This document shows, piece after piece, positions 17,091 to 25,992 of a stretch of 64,000 bases of DNA (position 1 is the first letter of the stretch; the number at the start of each line of letters is the position of its first letter). The notes under the pieces are model-generated. The model saw nothing but the letters and a program-made list of their open reading frames with translations, ran no database searches and was not told the origin of the DNA. A program made the position numbers and the translations under genes. The DNA lies in contig FOHD01000002.1 in assembly GCA_900111695.1 (NCBI GenBank), positions 186,001 through 250,000 of the forward strand, read 5' to 3'. Source of the DNA: Olsenella sp. KH3B4 (lineage in GTDB: Bacteria; Actinomycetota; Coriobacteriia; Coriobacteriales; Atopobiaceae).

Positions 17091-17681
17091 TTAACCCAGC
17101 TTCAAGTCCGCGAGGCACATTCCCGTTGAGCGCACGAAGTCGCTCAGGTACTTATTGACCTCATCGATCTCAACGCCGGGGTAGTCCCCCACAAGCCATG
17201 ACCTATACGTGTGCAGCACACCCCCGGCAAGGTAGTCGGTGAGAAGGGCGCTCGCGCGCTTCTCCTGCGGTGTGTTTGCCGGAATGCGCTGCTGCACCCA
17301 CTCGCGGAAGCGGTTCTCCAGCGCAAGAAGGAAGGGCTCCACGCTTCTCGACTCGACGAGCTTGCACGTGAGCTCCCTGTTCTGGTCAAGGTAGTCGCCC
17401 ACCTGCGTGAGCACGGGCAGCGGGTCCTCGAGAAAGCCCGCCTCTATCGCCTTTGAAAGAAACTCCGAGATGGTGTCTGCCGTGTCGGCCATAACGGACC
17501 TCATGAGGTCGTCCACGTTGTCGAAGTGCGCGTAGAACGTGCCACGGTTGAGATCCGCCTTGCGCGCCACGTCGGAGACCGTGATGCTCTCATAGGGCTT
17601 CTCGGCAAGCAGCTCCATGAACGCCTCCTTGAGCAGGCGAATGGAGCGCTGCGCGTTCCTGTTCATGCCCTTCTCTGCCAT
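17091..17681 (-). CDS. TetR-family regulator
   Basis: A 196-residue regulator with an N-terminal helix-turn-helix (ITVSDVARKADLNRGTFYAHF, about 34-54) and an alpha-helical ligand domain with a C-terminal region typical of TetR_C-like proteins (RASALLTDYLAGGVLHTYRSWL). The start is the ATG at 17681 behind GGAGGCAC; upstream in-frame codons are not credible. It is divergent from the MMPL exporter at 17862 across 180 bp, so it probably represses that exporter and itself. The gene converges on the decayed ATPase with 15 bp between stops. Confidence 0.9.
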   Translation of the reverse strand: MAEKGMNRNAQRSIRLLKEAFMELLAEKPYESITVSDVARKADLNRGTFYAHFDNVDDLMRSVMADTADTISEFLSKAIEAGFLEDPLPVLTQVGDYLDQNRELTCKLVESRSVEPFLLALENRFREWVQQRIPANTPQEKRASALLTDYLAGGVLHTYRSWLVGDYPGVEIDEVNKYLSDFVRSTGMCLADLKLG

Positions 17682-17784
17682 AAGTGCCTCCTCCAAAGTG
17701 CAACAGATGACGAAGTTAGTGTACAAGTCCAAACGAAATGGGTCCCATGATGACCCGAAGTTCCTCAGTTCCCTTCATGAGAAT

Positions 17785-17804
17785 TGAATTCGGGTAGAAA
17801 TTCA
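17785..17804. promoter_or_regulatory. Candidate TetR operator in the divergent promoter
   Basis: TGAATT and AATTCA flank an 8-bp centre, a 20-bp dyad 57 bp before the MMPL start codon. Position and size suit a TetR site; no direct evidence. Confidence 0.35.
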
Positions 17805-17861
17805 CCAAGTGTCTAACAACGTACAGCTGAGTGATTTATACCCGAAAGGAGCAGCAAGCAG

Positions 17862-19985
17862 ATGGAACGCTTTTTTCGTGGGGTGCTCCGCCACAGAAAG
17901 CTGGTCATCACGATCTTTGTGATTCTCACCTGCCTGAGCGTGGCGTGCATCCCGCAGGTGAAGATCGATGCCAACATGAGCGACTACCTGCCTACCAGCG
18001 CAAAGTCCTCGCAGGACCTCAGCGACATGAAGGCGATCTACGGCAACGACATCACCAACGCCCGCATCTACGTGACGGGCATCTCGCAGGTGGACGCCGC
18101 CTCGTTTGACGAGCAGCTCAAGAACCAGCCAGGCGTCACCTCGGTCACTTGGCTCGGTGACGAGGTGGACCTCGACAAGCCCATCGAGGTTGCAAACGCA
18201 GACACCGTCAAGGAGTGGTACGACGGCGATGGCTACCTCTACCAGTGCGTCTTCACGAGCGACGTGGACCAGGCCGAGATAGACTCCATCCGCTCGATGG
18301 CGCAGGCGCTCCCCGGCGCGCAGACCGTGGCCATCGACGGCTCGGCCGTGTCCGACGCCGCCAACATGGCGACGATCAACACCGACATGGCCAAGATCAT
18401 GACCATCGCCGTCATCGTGGTGTTTGTGATGGTACTTCTCAACACCACGAGCTACCTGCACCCCGTTGTGATGCTGCTCACCATTGGTGTGGCCATAGCG
18501 CTCAATATGGGCACCAACATCTTCCGCGGCACCATCTCCTCCATCACGCAACTGGTAGCAAGCGTGCTGCAGCTGGCCGTCTCGATGGACTACTCCATCG
18601 TGCTGCTAACCAACTTTGGACGCTACCGTGAGAAGACGGACGGCCAGTTTGAGGCCATGGTCATGGCCATGACCAAGTCGTTCCCCGTCATCCTCTCCTC
18701 CGCGGCCGTAACGTTCTTTGGCTTCCTCTCGCTGGCCGCCATGCAGTTCCTCATTGGCGCCGACATGGGCATTGCGCTGGCCAAGGGCATCGTGTGCTCG
18801 TTCTTCTCGATCACGCTCTTCATGCCCTGCCTGCTGTACAACATGCGCAACGCCGTTGAGAAGACCTCACACGCACCGTTCTTCAAGTCCTTCAACCGCA
18901 TGGCAAAGGTGTGCCGCGCCGGTGCGGTGCCCGCGCTGATCATCGCCATTGTGCTTGCCGTGCCCGCCCTCAGGGCTTCTGGTGCCGTGAGCTTCACGTA
19001 TGGCTCTGCGGCAAACATCGCGCAGGACTCGCAGGTCAAGATTGACGGCGACATCATCAACAAGGCGTTTGGCGAGTCCCAGACCTGGGCCATCATGGTT
19101 CCCGAAGGCAACTGGGCCGAGGAAAACGCCCTGGTAGACGAGCTCAAGGCCCTCCCCACGACCAAGAGCGTGCTCTCGTACTCAACCATTGCCGGCTCCG
19201 CCCTGCCGCACGAGCTTGCGGACGAGAGCCAGGTAAAGCAGCTGCTCAACAGCGGCTGGAGCCGCATTGTGCTCACCTCGAACATCCCCGACGAGTCAAA
19301 GGGTGCCTTTGACCTGGTAACCACCGTGCGCAACATCTGCCAGGAGCACTACGGCGACAACTACAAGCTTGCCGGCAACGCGGTGAGCTACGCGGACATC
19401 AAGTCCGTCACCACGACGGACAACACCACCGTCAAGATGGCCTCGATCCTTGCCATTGGCGCCGTGCTTCTCGTGATGTTCAAGAGCATCTCGATCCCCA
19501 TCATCCTGGTGAGCGCCATCGAGGTCTCCATCTGGATCAACGAAGCCGTGCCGTACTTCACCGGCGACACCATCAACTTTGTGGCCTTCCTCGTGATCGA
19601 TGCCGTGCAGCTGGGCGCCGCCGTAGACTACGCCATCATCTTCACCGAGGAATACCTGGCGCGCCGAAAGCGCATGAACAAGAAGGACGCGGCATTCCAG
19701 TCTGTGGAGAAGACCGCACAGCCCATCATCACCTCCAGCTCGATCCTTATCCTGGCCTGCATCGGCATCACCGTGGCCGTCTCCAGCCCCATGATCCAGC
19801 AGGTGGGCGAGCTCATCGCCCGTGGCGCGTTCATCTCTGTTGTCGAGATCTTCTTCGTGCTGCCGCTGCTCTTCCAGCTGCTTGACGGCTTTGTGCGCCA
19901 CACCAGCTACAAGATTGGCTTCTACCAGGAGGGCAAGGAGAAGAGCTCCCTGCCGGACTCCCCCACCACCACGCCCGCAGCCTAG
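17862..19985 (+). CDS. MMPL/RND-superfamily exporter
   Basis: A 707-residue membrane transporter of the MMPL family. The layout is one transmembrane helix (about 16-34), an extracytoplasmic loop, a five-helix bundle with the conserved LAVSMDYSIVLLTNFGRYRE (about 236-255), then a repeat of the pattern with VQLGAAVDYAIIFTEEYLARR (about 585-605). Twelve helices are predicted by eye. MMPL proteins export lipids or hydrophobic compounds using the proton gradient. The ATG at 17862 follows AAAGGAG. Sixty-seven bases downstream lies a gene for a secreted heptad-repeat protein, probably its partner, and a TetR regulator is divergent. Confidence 0.93.
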   Translation: MERFFRGVLRHRKLVITIFVILTCLSVACIPQVKIDANMSDYLPTSAKSSQDLSDMKAIYGNDITNARIYVTGISQVDAASFDEQLKNQPGVTSVTWLGDEVDLDKPIEVANADTVKEWYDGDGYLYQCVFTSDVDQAEIDSIRSMAQALPGAQTVAIDGSAVSDAANMATINTDMAKIMTIAVIVVFVMVLLNTTSYLHPVVMLLTIGVAIALNMGTNIFRGTISSITQLVASVLQLAVSMDYSIVLLTNFGRYREKTDGQFEAMVMAMTKSFPVILSSAAVTFFGFLSLAAMQFLIGADMGIALAKGIVCSFFSITLFMPCLLYNMRNAVEKTSHAPFFKSFNRMAKVCRAGAVPALIIAIVLAVPALRASGAVSFTYGSAANIAQDSQVKIDGDIINKAFGESQTWAIMVPEGNWAEENALVDELKALPTTKSVLSYSTIAGSALPHELADESQVKQLLNSGWSRIVLTSNIPDESKGAFDLVTTVRNICQEHYGDNYKLAGNAVSYADIKSVTTTDNTTVKMASILAIGAVLLVMFKSISIPIILVSAIEVSIWINEAVPYFTGDTINFVAFLVIDAVQLGAAVDYAIIFTEEYLARRKRMNKKDAAFQSVEKTAQPIITSSSILILACIGITVAVSSPMIQQVGELIARGAFISVVEIFFVLPLLFQLLDGFVRHTSYKIGFYQEGKEKSSLPDSPTTTPAA

Positions 19986-20052
19986 AGGCGGACAAGACAT
20001 GCATCGACCACGCGACGGGCACCGCCCGCCCCAGACGTTTGGAGTGACAGCA

Positions 20053-22902
20053 ATGACCACCAGGAACAAGAAGAAGAGCGTTGCCGAGAAGGGCGCCCCC
20101 TCGCTTGGACGCAGGGCGTTCGTTGGGACCATGGGCACGCTCATGGGCGTTACGATGTGCGTGCCGTTTGGCGCCACAAAGGCGCTGGCAGACGAGGTGA
20201 ACGGACAGTCCACCGAACCGGATTCCAACGCGCAGGCAGGCGAGTCCCAGAGCGCAAAGACCGAGGTCGTCTACGCGAGAACCGACGCCACGGGCAAGAA
20301 GAGCGGCGTCTACGTGGTGAATGACTTTGACGCCCCCACGCAGGAGACCGTGACCGACCCCGGCACCTATACCAAGGTCCAAAACCTCTCGACCTCCGAG
20401 GAGCTCACCAACACCAACGGCTCGGTGACGCTCACCACCACGGCCGGCGAACCCGTCTACTACCAGGGCAACCTTGATGCCTCGACGCAGCTACCCTGGG
20501 ACGTCGAGGTGACCTACCGCCTGGATGGCAAGGTTGTCTCGCCAGATGAGCTCTCGGGCAAGAGCGGCAAGCTTGACATCGGGCTCAAGGTGATGGGCAT
20601 GGACGATGACTCGTCTACCTCGGACTTTGCCAAGAGCTTCATGCTGCAGGCGCAGGGCACCTTCCCCAACGACAACTTCCACCTTGATGACTCCGACGAC
20701 GGCACCGTTGCCGTGGCGGGCGACAACACCCTCGTCACCTACCTGCTGCTCCCCGGCACCAACGGCGACTGGCACATCACGGGCGAGGCCAAGGACTTCA
20801 CCTACTCCGGCTGGCAGATAAGCGCCATGCCCATCTCGGTGGACCTCAACGTACGCGACACAGACACCTCTCAGCTCACGGACGCAACCTCAAGGCTCAC
20901 GGATGGCGTTGACCAGCTGGCCTCCGGCGGACATGAGCTGGCAGACGCACTCGACCTCATCGACGCCGGCGCGGATAGCGCCCAAAGCGGCTCTGGCGAG
21001 CTGGCGAGCGGTGCAGACCAGCTTGCCGCGGGCACGGGCGAGGCCGTGAGCGGCACGGCGCAGCTCTCTTCCGGCGGGCACCAGCTTGAGAGCGGGGCTG
21101 CGCAGCTAGACGCCGGCGCGCAGAGCGCAAAGGCAGGCTCCTCGCAGGTGGCCGATGGTGCGGACCAGCTGTCCGCCGGCACGGCGCAGGCCGTGAGCGG
21201 CACGGCGCAGCTCTCCTCGGGCGCCACGGAGCTCTCGGGCGGAATTGGCCGCCTGGATGCCGGCGCGCAGAGCGCAAAGGCCGGGTCTTCTCAGCTTGCG
21301 GGCGGCGCAGCGCAGCTCAAGGCAGCGTTGGAGGCGAAGGATGGCTCGCTCACCGCGCTGAAGTCCGGTGCGTCGCAGGTGGCGGACGGCACGCAACAGC
21401 TCTACGACACCCTCTCGAGCACGCTGCCGCAGCAGCTTGCGGGCATGAACGCCCAGCTCAACACCGCAAAGCAGTCCGTCGACGGCATACAGCAGGAACT
21501 TGCCGCCATTGAGGCCTCTGCGCAGAGCATGGGCGAGAAGGGCCAGACGGCCGTCTCGCAGGCAGAGGCCGTGAAGGCAGATCTCGAGGCGCTCTCGCAG
21601 GCCACCTCGGGCATGGGGGCGGCGCTGAGCTCTGCGGGAACGAGCGCCGGAACGGCTGCCGGCAAGGCCACGGCGGCCCAGGGCCAGGCGTCCCAGGCGG
21701 CGACCGACGCAACCAACGCATACAACACGCTTGCCACGCTCGACCAGGACGCCACGCTCACGGCGGAGCAGAAGGCCGCCGTCGAAAGCGCCATGGCCTC
21801 CGCCAAGAGCGCGGCCGGCGAGAGCACCGCTGCCGCCGGAACCGCCGGCAGTGCCGCAACCGACGCCTCTTCCGCAGTGTCCACCATTCAGACGCTGGCG
21901 CAGGGGCTGCAGGGTATGAGCTCCACCGCAACGCAGCTCCAGACCGACGCGCAGGCGCTGAGCGGCACGCTCTCCTCGCTTGAGGGAAGCGCCACCGCCG
22001 GCACGGGCATCCAGGGGATGCTCGCGCAGTCGCAGACCGTAGTCACGCAGTCTAACGAGCTGGTCAAGAGCTCCCAGGGGATGGTGAGCGGCGCGCAGCA
22101 GCAGCTGGCGGCCGTCGACCTCACGAGCCTGAAGACGCTCAACGATGGTGCGCACCAGGTGTCTGCCGGTGTCGGCACGCTTGCCGGATCGCTCCAAGCG
22201 GGCGGCGAGCTCAAGGGTGGCGTGGATGCCCTTGCATCCGGCGCGTCGAGCCTCGACAGCGGACTTGGCACGCTTGCGGATGGCACTGCCTCCGCGAAGG
22301 ACGGCGCAAAGCGCCTCTCGGCAGGTCTCGACACGCTGAGCAGCGGCTCCACCAAGCTGGATAGCGGCGCCAAGAGTCTGGCCTCCGGCGCGCACCAGTT
22401 GGATGACGGCCTGGGCACGCTTTCCGCTGGGACCTCCTCGGCAAAGGACGGCGCCAAGCGGCTTGCGGATGGCATCGACACGCTGAGCAGCGGCTCCACC
22501 AAGCTCGACGCCGGCGCCAAGGCGCTTGCGTCCGGCGCGCACCAGCTGGATGATGGCCTGGGCACGCTTGCAAGCGGCACCTCCCAGGCAGCCGACGGCA
22601 GCCACACCCTCTCCGACGGCCTCGACGAGCTGCAGGAGTCCGTCGATGGCATGGACGAGAAGGTCCTGGACGAGCTACAGGACACCATCGACGAGAAGCT
22701 TGGCCGCAGCTACCAGCTGCACTCCTTTGTCGACCCCAGCAATACCAACGTACGCGAGGTGCAGTTTGTCTACGTGGTGGACGGCGTGAAGAGCGCCGAC
22801 GACACTAGCAGCAGCTCCGACGACCAGTCGCAGCAGGTGTCCGACGACGAGCAGCAGGACCAGTCGTTCTTCGGTCGTCTCGCCGCGCTCTTCAAGCAGT
22901 AA
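20053..22902 (+). CDS. Secreted protein with LxxG heptad repeats (YhgE/Pip-associated type)
   Basis: A 949-residue exported protein. The signal is twin-arginine-like (SLGRRAFVGTMGTLMGV...ALADE). A beta-rich domain of about 200 residues follows, then many repeats of xxLxxGxxxLxxG (for example LASGADQLAAGTGE, LSSGSTKLDSGAKSLASG) interrupted by a coiled-coil stretch (about 480-680). The C-terminus is acidic/Gln-rich and ends GRLAALFKQ, with no membrane anchor. Such repeats occur in YhgE/Pip and MMPL-linked proteins, where they may form a long periplasmic or wall-spanning rod. The ATG at 20053 has GGAG eight bases upstream. Its coupling to the MMPL gene suggests a shared export or surface machine. 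Confidence 0.82.
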   Translation: MTTRNKKKSVAEKGAPSLGRRAFVGTMGTLMGVTMCVPFGATKALADEVNGQSTEPDSNAQAGESQSAKTEVVYARTDATGKKSGVYVVNDFDAPTQETVTDPGTYTKVQNLSTSEELTNTNGSVTLTTTAGEPVYYQGNLDASTQLPWDVEVTYRLDGKVVSPDELSGKSGKLDIGLKVMGMDDDSSTSDFAKSFMLQAQGTFPNDNFHLDDSDDGTVAVAGDNTLVTYLLLPGTNGDWHITGEAKDFTYSGWQISAMPISVDLNVRDTDTSQLTDATSRLTDGVDQLASGGHELADALDLIDAGADSAQSGSGELASGADQLAAGTGEAVSGTAQLSSGGHQLESGAAQLDAGAQSAKAGSSQVADGADQLSAGTAQAVSGTAQLSSGATELSGGIGRLDAGAQSAKAGSSQLAGGAAQLKAALEAKDGSLTALKSGASQVADGTQQLYDTLSSTLPQQLAGMNAQLNTAKQSVDGIQQELAAIEASAQSMGEKGQTAVSQAEAVKADLEALSQATSGMGAALSSAGTSAGTAAGKATAAQGQASQAATDATNAYNTLATLDQDATLTAEQKAAVESAMASAKSAAGESTAAAGTAGSAATDASSAVSTIQTLAQGLQGMSSTATQLQTDAQALSGTLSSLEGSATAGTGIQGMLAQSQTVVTQSNELVKSSQGMVSGAQQQLAAVDLTSLKTLNDGAHQVSAGVGTLAGSLQAGGELKGGVDALASGASSLDSGLGTLADGTASAKDGAKRLSAGLDTLSSGSTKLDSGAKSLASGAHQLDDGLGTLSAGTSSAKDGAKRLADGIDTLSSGSTKLDAGAKALASGAHQLDDGLGTLASGTSQAADGSHTLSDGLDELQESVDGMDEKVLDELQDTIDEKLGRSYQLHSFVDPSNTNVREVQFVYVVDGVKSADDTSSSSDDQSQQVSDDEQQDQSFFGRLAALFKQ

Positions 22903-22926
22903 GACAAAGGGGGGTTCCCTTTGTCT
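22902..22926. repeat. GACAAAGGG palindrome, copy 1
   Basis: AGACAAAGGG pairs with CCCTTTGTCT around a short G/T loop; the first base is the last base of the stop codon of the heptad-repeat gene. A shorter member of the dispersed family described at 23085. Confidence 0.75.
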
Positions 22927-22943
22927 CGTCCTTGAATGAAATC

Positions 22944-22976
22944 AGCCCTCGGGTGCCAATTTGGCGCCGGAGGGCT
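22944..22976 (+). terminator. Hairpin downstream of the heptad-repeat gene
   Basis: AGCCCTCGGGTGCC and GGCGCCGGAGGGCT form a 14-bp stem with two mismatches and an AATTT loop. No T-run follows. Confidence 0.45.
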
Positions 22977-23084
22977 CGCTATTGAGTGAATCCTGTCGAA
23001 AAGAGGCCTATCGGCGCCCGTTTTGCTCCGAAGCCGAGAAAAAGAGTCGACGCGATTGCGAAAATCACTGCTCGGCGCCGTGAA

Positions 23085-23113
23085 TGAGACAAAGGGACTG
23101 TCCCTTTGTCTCA
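23085..23113. repeat. TGAGACAAAGGGAC palindrome, copy 2
   Basis: A perfect 14-bp inverted repeat, TGAGACAAAGGGAC-t-GTCCCTTTGTCTCA. On the minus strand its first three bases are the stop codon of the DUF1858 gene. Related copies lie at 22902, 40382, 42538, 48339 and 54366. Confidence 0.9.
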
Positions 23114-23491
23114 CTTGGGAAGCTTGCCCTCGTCCTGCGCGCGACGGATAGCCATCTCCATGTGCGCCAGCATGGGCCCGGAGGACGACGTGTCCGGAAG
23201 CGGCTCGCCGTGGAAGGAGTTGTCGAACAGCACGCTCATCACGTCGTTGAGGGGGCTCTTGTAACCATCGTCTGTGGCCTTGAGGCCCTGCACATCGTAG
23301 CCAGAAGCCTCGAGTGCAAAGGCAATCACGCTCGTCTCGACACCTAGGTCTGCTGCAACCTGAGGCAGGGTCTTCTCGGCATCCACATCCTCGATGCCCA
23401 TCTCGGCGAGAAGGCCGGGAAGGTCCGGGTACTGCGCAAAGAGCGTGCCCGCAGGCTGCTCGAGGTCGATGACGTTCTTCTCGTCCGCCAC
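23111..23491 (-). CDS. DUF1858-like small protein
   Basis: A 126-residue cytosolic protein. Residues 8-70 (VIDLEQPAGTLFAQYPDLPGLLAEMGIEDVDAEKTLPQVAADLGVETSVIAFALEASGYDV, abridged by motif: YPDLPGLLAEMGI and TLPQVAADLGV) resemble the DUF1858 fold, which in other proteins is found with redox or hybrid-cluster partners. The usual CxxC of many DUF1858 proteins is absent. It lies 9 bp after the peptide deformylase homologue and is probably cotranscribed. Its stop codon is part of the GACAAAGGG palindrome. Confidence 0.65.
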   Translation of the reverse strand: MADEKNVIDLEQPAGTLFAQYPDLPGLLAEMGIEDVDAEKTLPQVAADLGVETSVIAFALEASGYDVQGLKATDDGYKSPLNDVMSVLFDNSFHGEPLPDTSSSGPMLAHMEMAIRRAQDEGKLPK

Positions 23492-23500
23492 AGCTGCCCC

Positions 23501-23920
23501 CTAGACAAGCTTGCCGTTGCAGTGATCCACCATGTGCTGCACCATCTGGGCCTCCCAGCCGGCGAGGTCGCGGCGGCGCGGCACAAACTTGCCGTCAACC
23601 AGCTCGTCGTAGGAGACCTTGACCTTGCCGTAGCGGGTGACCTTGGAGGGCTCGTCGTGCGAGAGGCACCCCTCGACCGTGCGCGTGGCGTTGAGCCCCA
23701 TCATGATGCGGGGGTTGTAGAGCACGTGAGCCTCACCCTTGTCGTCAAGGTAGACCACCACGGCCTTGGTCTCGCCAATCTGGTTGGCCGCCAGGCAGGC
23801 CCCGTCATCGACGGAGCGAAGGGTGTCAATGAGGTCCTGCGCCAGGGGTGCGTCCTCGGGCGTGGCGCGCTGGCACTTCTTGGAGAGAATGGCGTCGTCC
23901 TTGCAGAGCTCGCGAATCAT
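23501..23920 (-). CDS. Peptide deformylase homologue lacking the catalytic Glu
   Basis: A 139-residue protein of the peptide deformylase family, which removes the formyl group from new proteins. Motif 1 reads GACLAANQIG and motif 2 EGCLS (metal Cys present), but motif 3 reads QHMVDH instead of QHExDH. Both metal-binding His are kept while the catalytic Glu is Met. From memory, similar QHM variants are common in Coriobacteriia and some Clostridia, so this is a subfamily trait rather than a recent lesion. Activity is uncertain. The ATG at 23920 has AAGGAAG upstream. It leads a two-gene unit with the DUF1858 gene. Confidence 0.85.
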   Translation of the reverse strand: MIRELCKDDAILSKKCQRATPEDAPLAQDLIDTLRSVDDGACLAANQIGETKAVVVYLDDKGEAHVLYNPRIMMGLNATRTVEGCLSHDEPSKVTRYGKVKVSYDELVDGKFVPRRRDLAGWEAQMVQHMVDHCNGKLV

Positions 23921-24097
23921 GCATCTTCCTTTCGGGAGGGCCGCTGGCAGCCTGGGCCGCCACCAAGGCGACCGGTCCGTTTGGGCTACTGCGGCCATTT
24001 TCAAGCAGGCCATATCTTACCGCCTCGCGCACCTTCGCGTGCGAGAAGCTCTTCACAAGCAGTCGCGGCAAGCCGCGGATTTCGAACGTTTAGGATG

Positions 24098-24156
24098 GCT
24101 TAAACGTCGTAATTCGGCGGCATCGGAGTTTTGCCGCAGGCATTCGACGTTTAAGC
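24098..24156. repeat. 12-bp inverted repeat in the 23.9-24.3 kb gap
   Basis: GCTTAAACGTCG (24098-24109) and CGACGTTTAAGC (24145-24156) pair perfectly, with a smaller GCGGCA/TGCCGC hairpin inside. A related AACGTTTAGG lies at 24084. The 23921-24223 gap holds no gene. Confidence 0.5.
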
Positions 24157-24223
24157 AAGGCTAACCGGCGAACGCTCGCGACGTATTACGTACGGCAAAG
24201 AATGCGGGCCACGAACGCCGGAC

Positions 24224-24257
24224 AAAAAACGAGCGGTTAGGCCGCCCTAACCGCTCG
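24224..24257 (-). terminator. Rho-independent terminator of the radical SAM gene
   Basis: On the minus strand GAGCGGTTAGG pairs with CCTAACCGCTC (stem 24231-24256) followed by CG and six T residues (24224-24229). It lies 70 bp past the stop at 24328. Confidence 0.85.
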
Positions 24258-24327
24258 AAAACTGCGAGAAGGACGTGCGCGGGACCGCCCCACCTGCCAC
24301 CGCCTGCCCGGCGTCGCCCGCGACCAG

Positions 24328-25764
24328 TTAGTACTTAACCCAGGCGTTGGGGTCGCCGGTCTCCTTGGCGAGACGGTCGGACAACCTGCCCTTGGGGCTA
24401 GCAGACCAGATGGGCGCGGACTTCTCGGCCCAGGCGGCAGCTGCTGCCTTTGTCTTGCTCTCGAGCTCGTCCACGTCCTCGGGGTGCACGTAGTCCGTGG
24501 ACTTGGCACCGGTCTCATGCACCATCTCGGAGAGCTTGCCAGGGTTGTCCAGCAGCGGGCACGGCCTCAGCATGTTGGAGTTGAACGGCTGGTGCGCCTG
24601 GTAGCTCTTGAAGAGCGGGCTCTTGTAGCACTCGAGCAGGCTCTTCTCGCGAATGTTGGAGTCAGAGTAGTGAATGAACGCGCAGGGCTCCACGTCGCCG
24701 GCGGCGTTGATGTGCATGTAGCGGCGGGCGCCAGCGATGCAGCCACCCGTGTACTCACCGTCGTTCCAGAAGTCGGCGAAGAAGATGGGCACGTTGTTGC
24801 GCCAGTTCTTGCGGACCTTGTCGTACATGCCGGCGCGCTGCTCGGCGGTGGCAAGAAGCTCGACGGGAGCGCCCAGGCCAACGGGCATGTACGTGAAGAT
24901 CCATGCAAAGAGAACGCCCTTGTCGACAAGGAACTGAATGTACTCGTCGCTGGTGATGGAGTCGTAGTTGGCGCTGGTGTAGCACATCGATGCGCCAAAC
25001 GGCAGCTTGCGCTCGCGCAGGATGTCCATGGCATGCGTGACGCGCGCAAAAGTGCCCTTGCCGCGGCGAGAATCCGTGGCCTCCTCAAACCCCTCGATGG
25101 AGAAGGCGGGCATGAAGTTCTTCACGCGCAGCATGTCGTCGGCAAAGGCCTCGTCCACAAGCGTGCCATTGGTGAACGCCGAGAAGAAGCAGTCAGGGTG
25201 CTTCTCGCACAGGCGCATGAGGTCGTGCTTGCGCACCATGGGCTCGCCGCCGGTGAAGAGGTAGATGTAGGTGCCCAGGTCCTTGCCCTGGGTGATGATG
25301 GAGTCAAGCTCCTCGAAGGTGAGGTCCTTGTGGTTGGCGTTGGTGTAGTTGGCCGCCCAGCAGCCGTTGCAGTGCAGGTTGCAGCGGGTGGTGGGGTCCA
25401 TGAGGATGGCCCATGGGCAGTTGCAGCCCTCGGTGTCGTTAACCTCGCGCTGGCGTGCGCCGCCAATGGTCACGGAGTTCACGAAGAAGTTGTGCACGAA
25501 GGTCTTGACGACGTCCTTGTCGACGTTGTTGATGATGTTGTCGACGAGACGGCGCCAGTTGTTGGTGGGGTCCTTCATGTAGCCCATGACCATGTTGAAG
25601 AGCCTGAGCTGGGCATCGTTGATGGAGTCGCCGGAGCCGGCAAACTTGTTGATGAGAGACTCGACCTTTGGCAGGTTGCCATCAAAGTCGTCGTAGAGCA
25701 TGTTGACACCCTGGTCGACGGCGATGCCGATAGCCTTGGCCTTGATTGACGTGAACGCGGGCAT
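24328..25764 (-). CDS. Radical SAM protein with SPASM-like C-terminal cysteines
   Basis: A 478-residue radical SAM enzyme. After an unusual 110-residue N-terminal helical region come the cluster motif CNLHCNGC (about 130-137), the SAM-contact TGGEPM (about 173-178), and a C-terminal set of Cys (GGCIAGARRYMHINAAGDVEPC, then a later Cys) like SPASM auxiliary clusters. Radical SAM/SPASM enzymes modify peptides, proteins or carbohydrates; no peptide substrate gene is adjacent, so the reaction is unknown. The ATG at 25764 follows GGAGAAGGAGAGG. The gene is monocistronic with its own terminator and a possible FNR/CRP-type site upstream. Confidence 0.88.
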   Translation of the reverse strand: MPAFTSIKAKAIGIAVDQGVNMLYDDFDGNLPKVESLINKFAGSGDSINDAQLRLFNMVMGYMKDPTNNWRRLVDNIINNVDKDVVKTFVHNFFVNSVTIGGARQREVNDTEGCNCPWAILMDPTTRCNLHCNGCWAANYTNANHKDLTFEELDSIITQGKDLGTYIYLFTGGEPMVRKHDLMRLCEKHPDCFFSAFTNGTLVDEAFADDMLRVKNFMPAFSIEGFEEATDSRRGKGTFARVTHAMDILRERKLPFGASMCYTSANYDSITSDEYIQFLVDKGVLFAWIFTYMPVGLGAPVELLATAEQRAGMYDKVRKNWRNNVPIFFADFWNDGEYTGGCIAGARRYMHINAAGDVEPCAFIHYSDSNIREKSLLECYKSPLFKSYQAHQPFNSNMLRPCPLLDNPGKLSEMVHETGAKSTDYVHPEDVDELESKTKAAAAAWAEKSAPIWSASPKGRLSDRLAKETGDPNAWVKY

Positions 25765-25890
25765 GAGCCTCTCCTTCTCCTGCGGATAACCGCTCTCGGG
25801 GCAACCCCTACCTATGCGGAAACGCAGGGCCCGGGGTCTTGATAGAACAGAGAGTATCATCCTCCAAGCTTATTGAGATGATTCCATTTT

Positions 25891-25905
25891 TTGAAATATG
25901 TTCAA
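25891..25905. promoter_or_regulatory. TTGAA-N5-TTCAA dyad upstream of the radical SAM gene
   Basis: TTGAAATATGTTCAA, 127 bp before the start codon in the AT-rich promoter stretch, resembles a Crp/Fnr-family site. Position only; low certainty. Confidence 0.3.
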
Positions 25906-25992
25906 ATTTAGTACGCAGGCGGAAGGCGATACGCCCAGAAATCCGAAGCTGGCACAGCTGGAGCGGCGGCACCGAGGCATCATTTTGAGAGG

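Noticed and set aside
14642..17158. A single 838-residue protein
   Set aside because: The frame is open only because of high GC; the real permease lies in another frame and the MoeA-ATPase part begins at 15905.
21106..22605. Long open frame opposite the heptad-repeat gene
   Set aside because: It mirrors the repetitive GC-rich coding sequence of the real gene and has Arg/Ala-rich composition with no motif.
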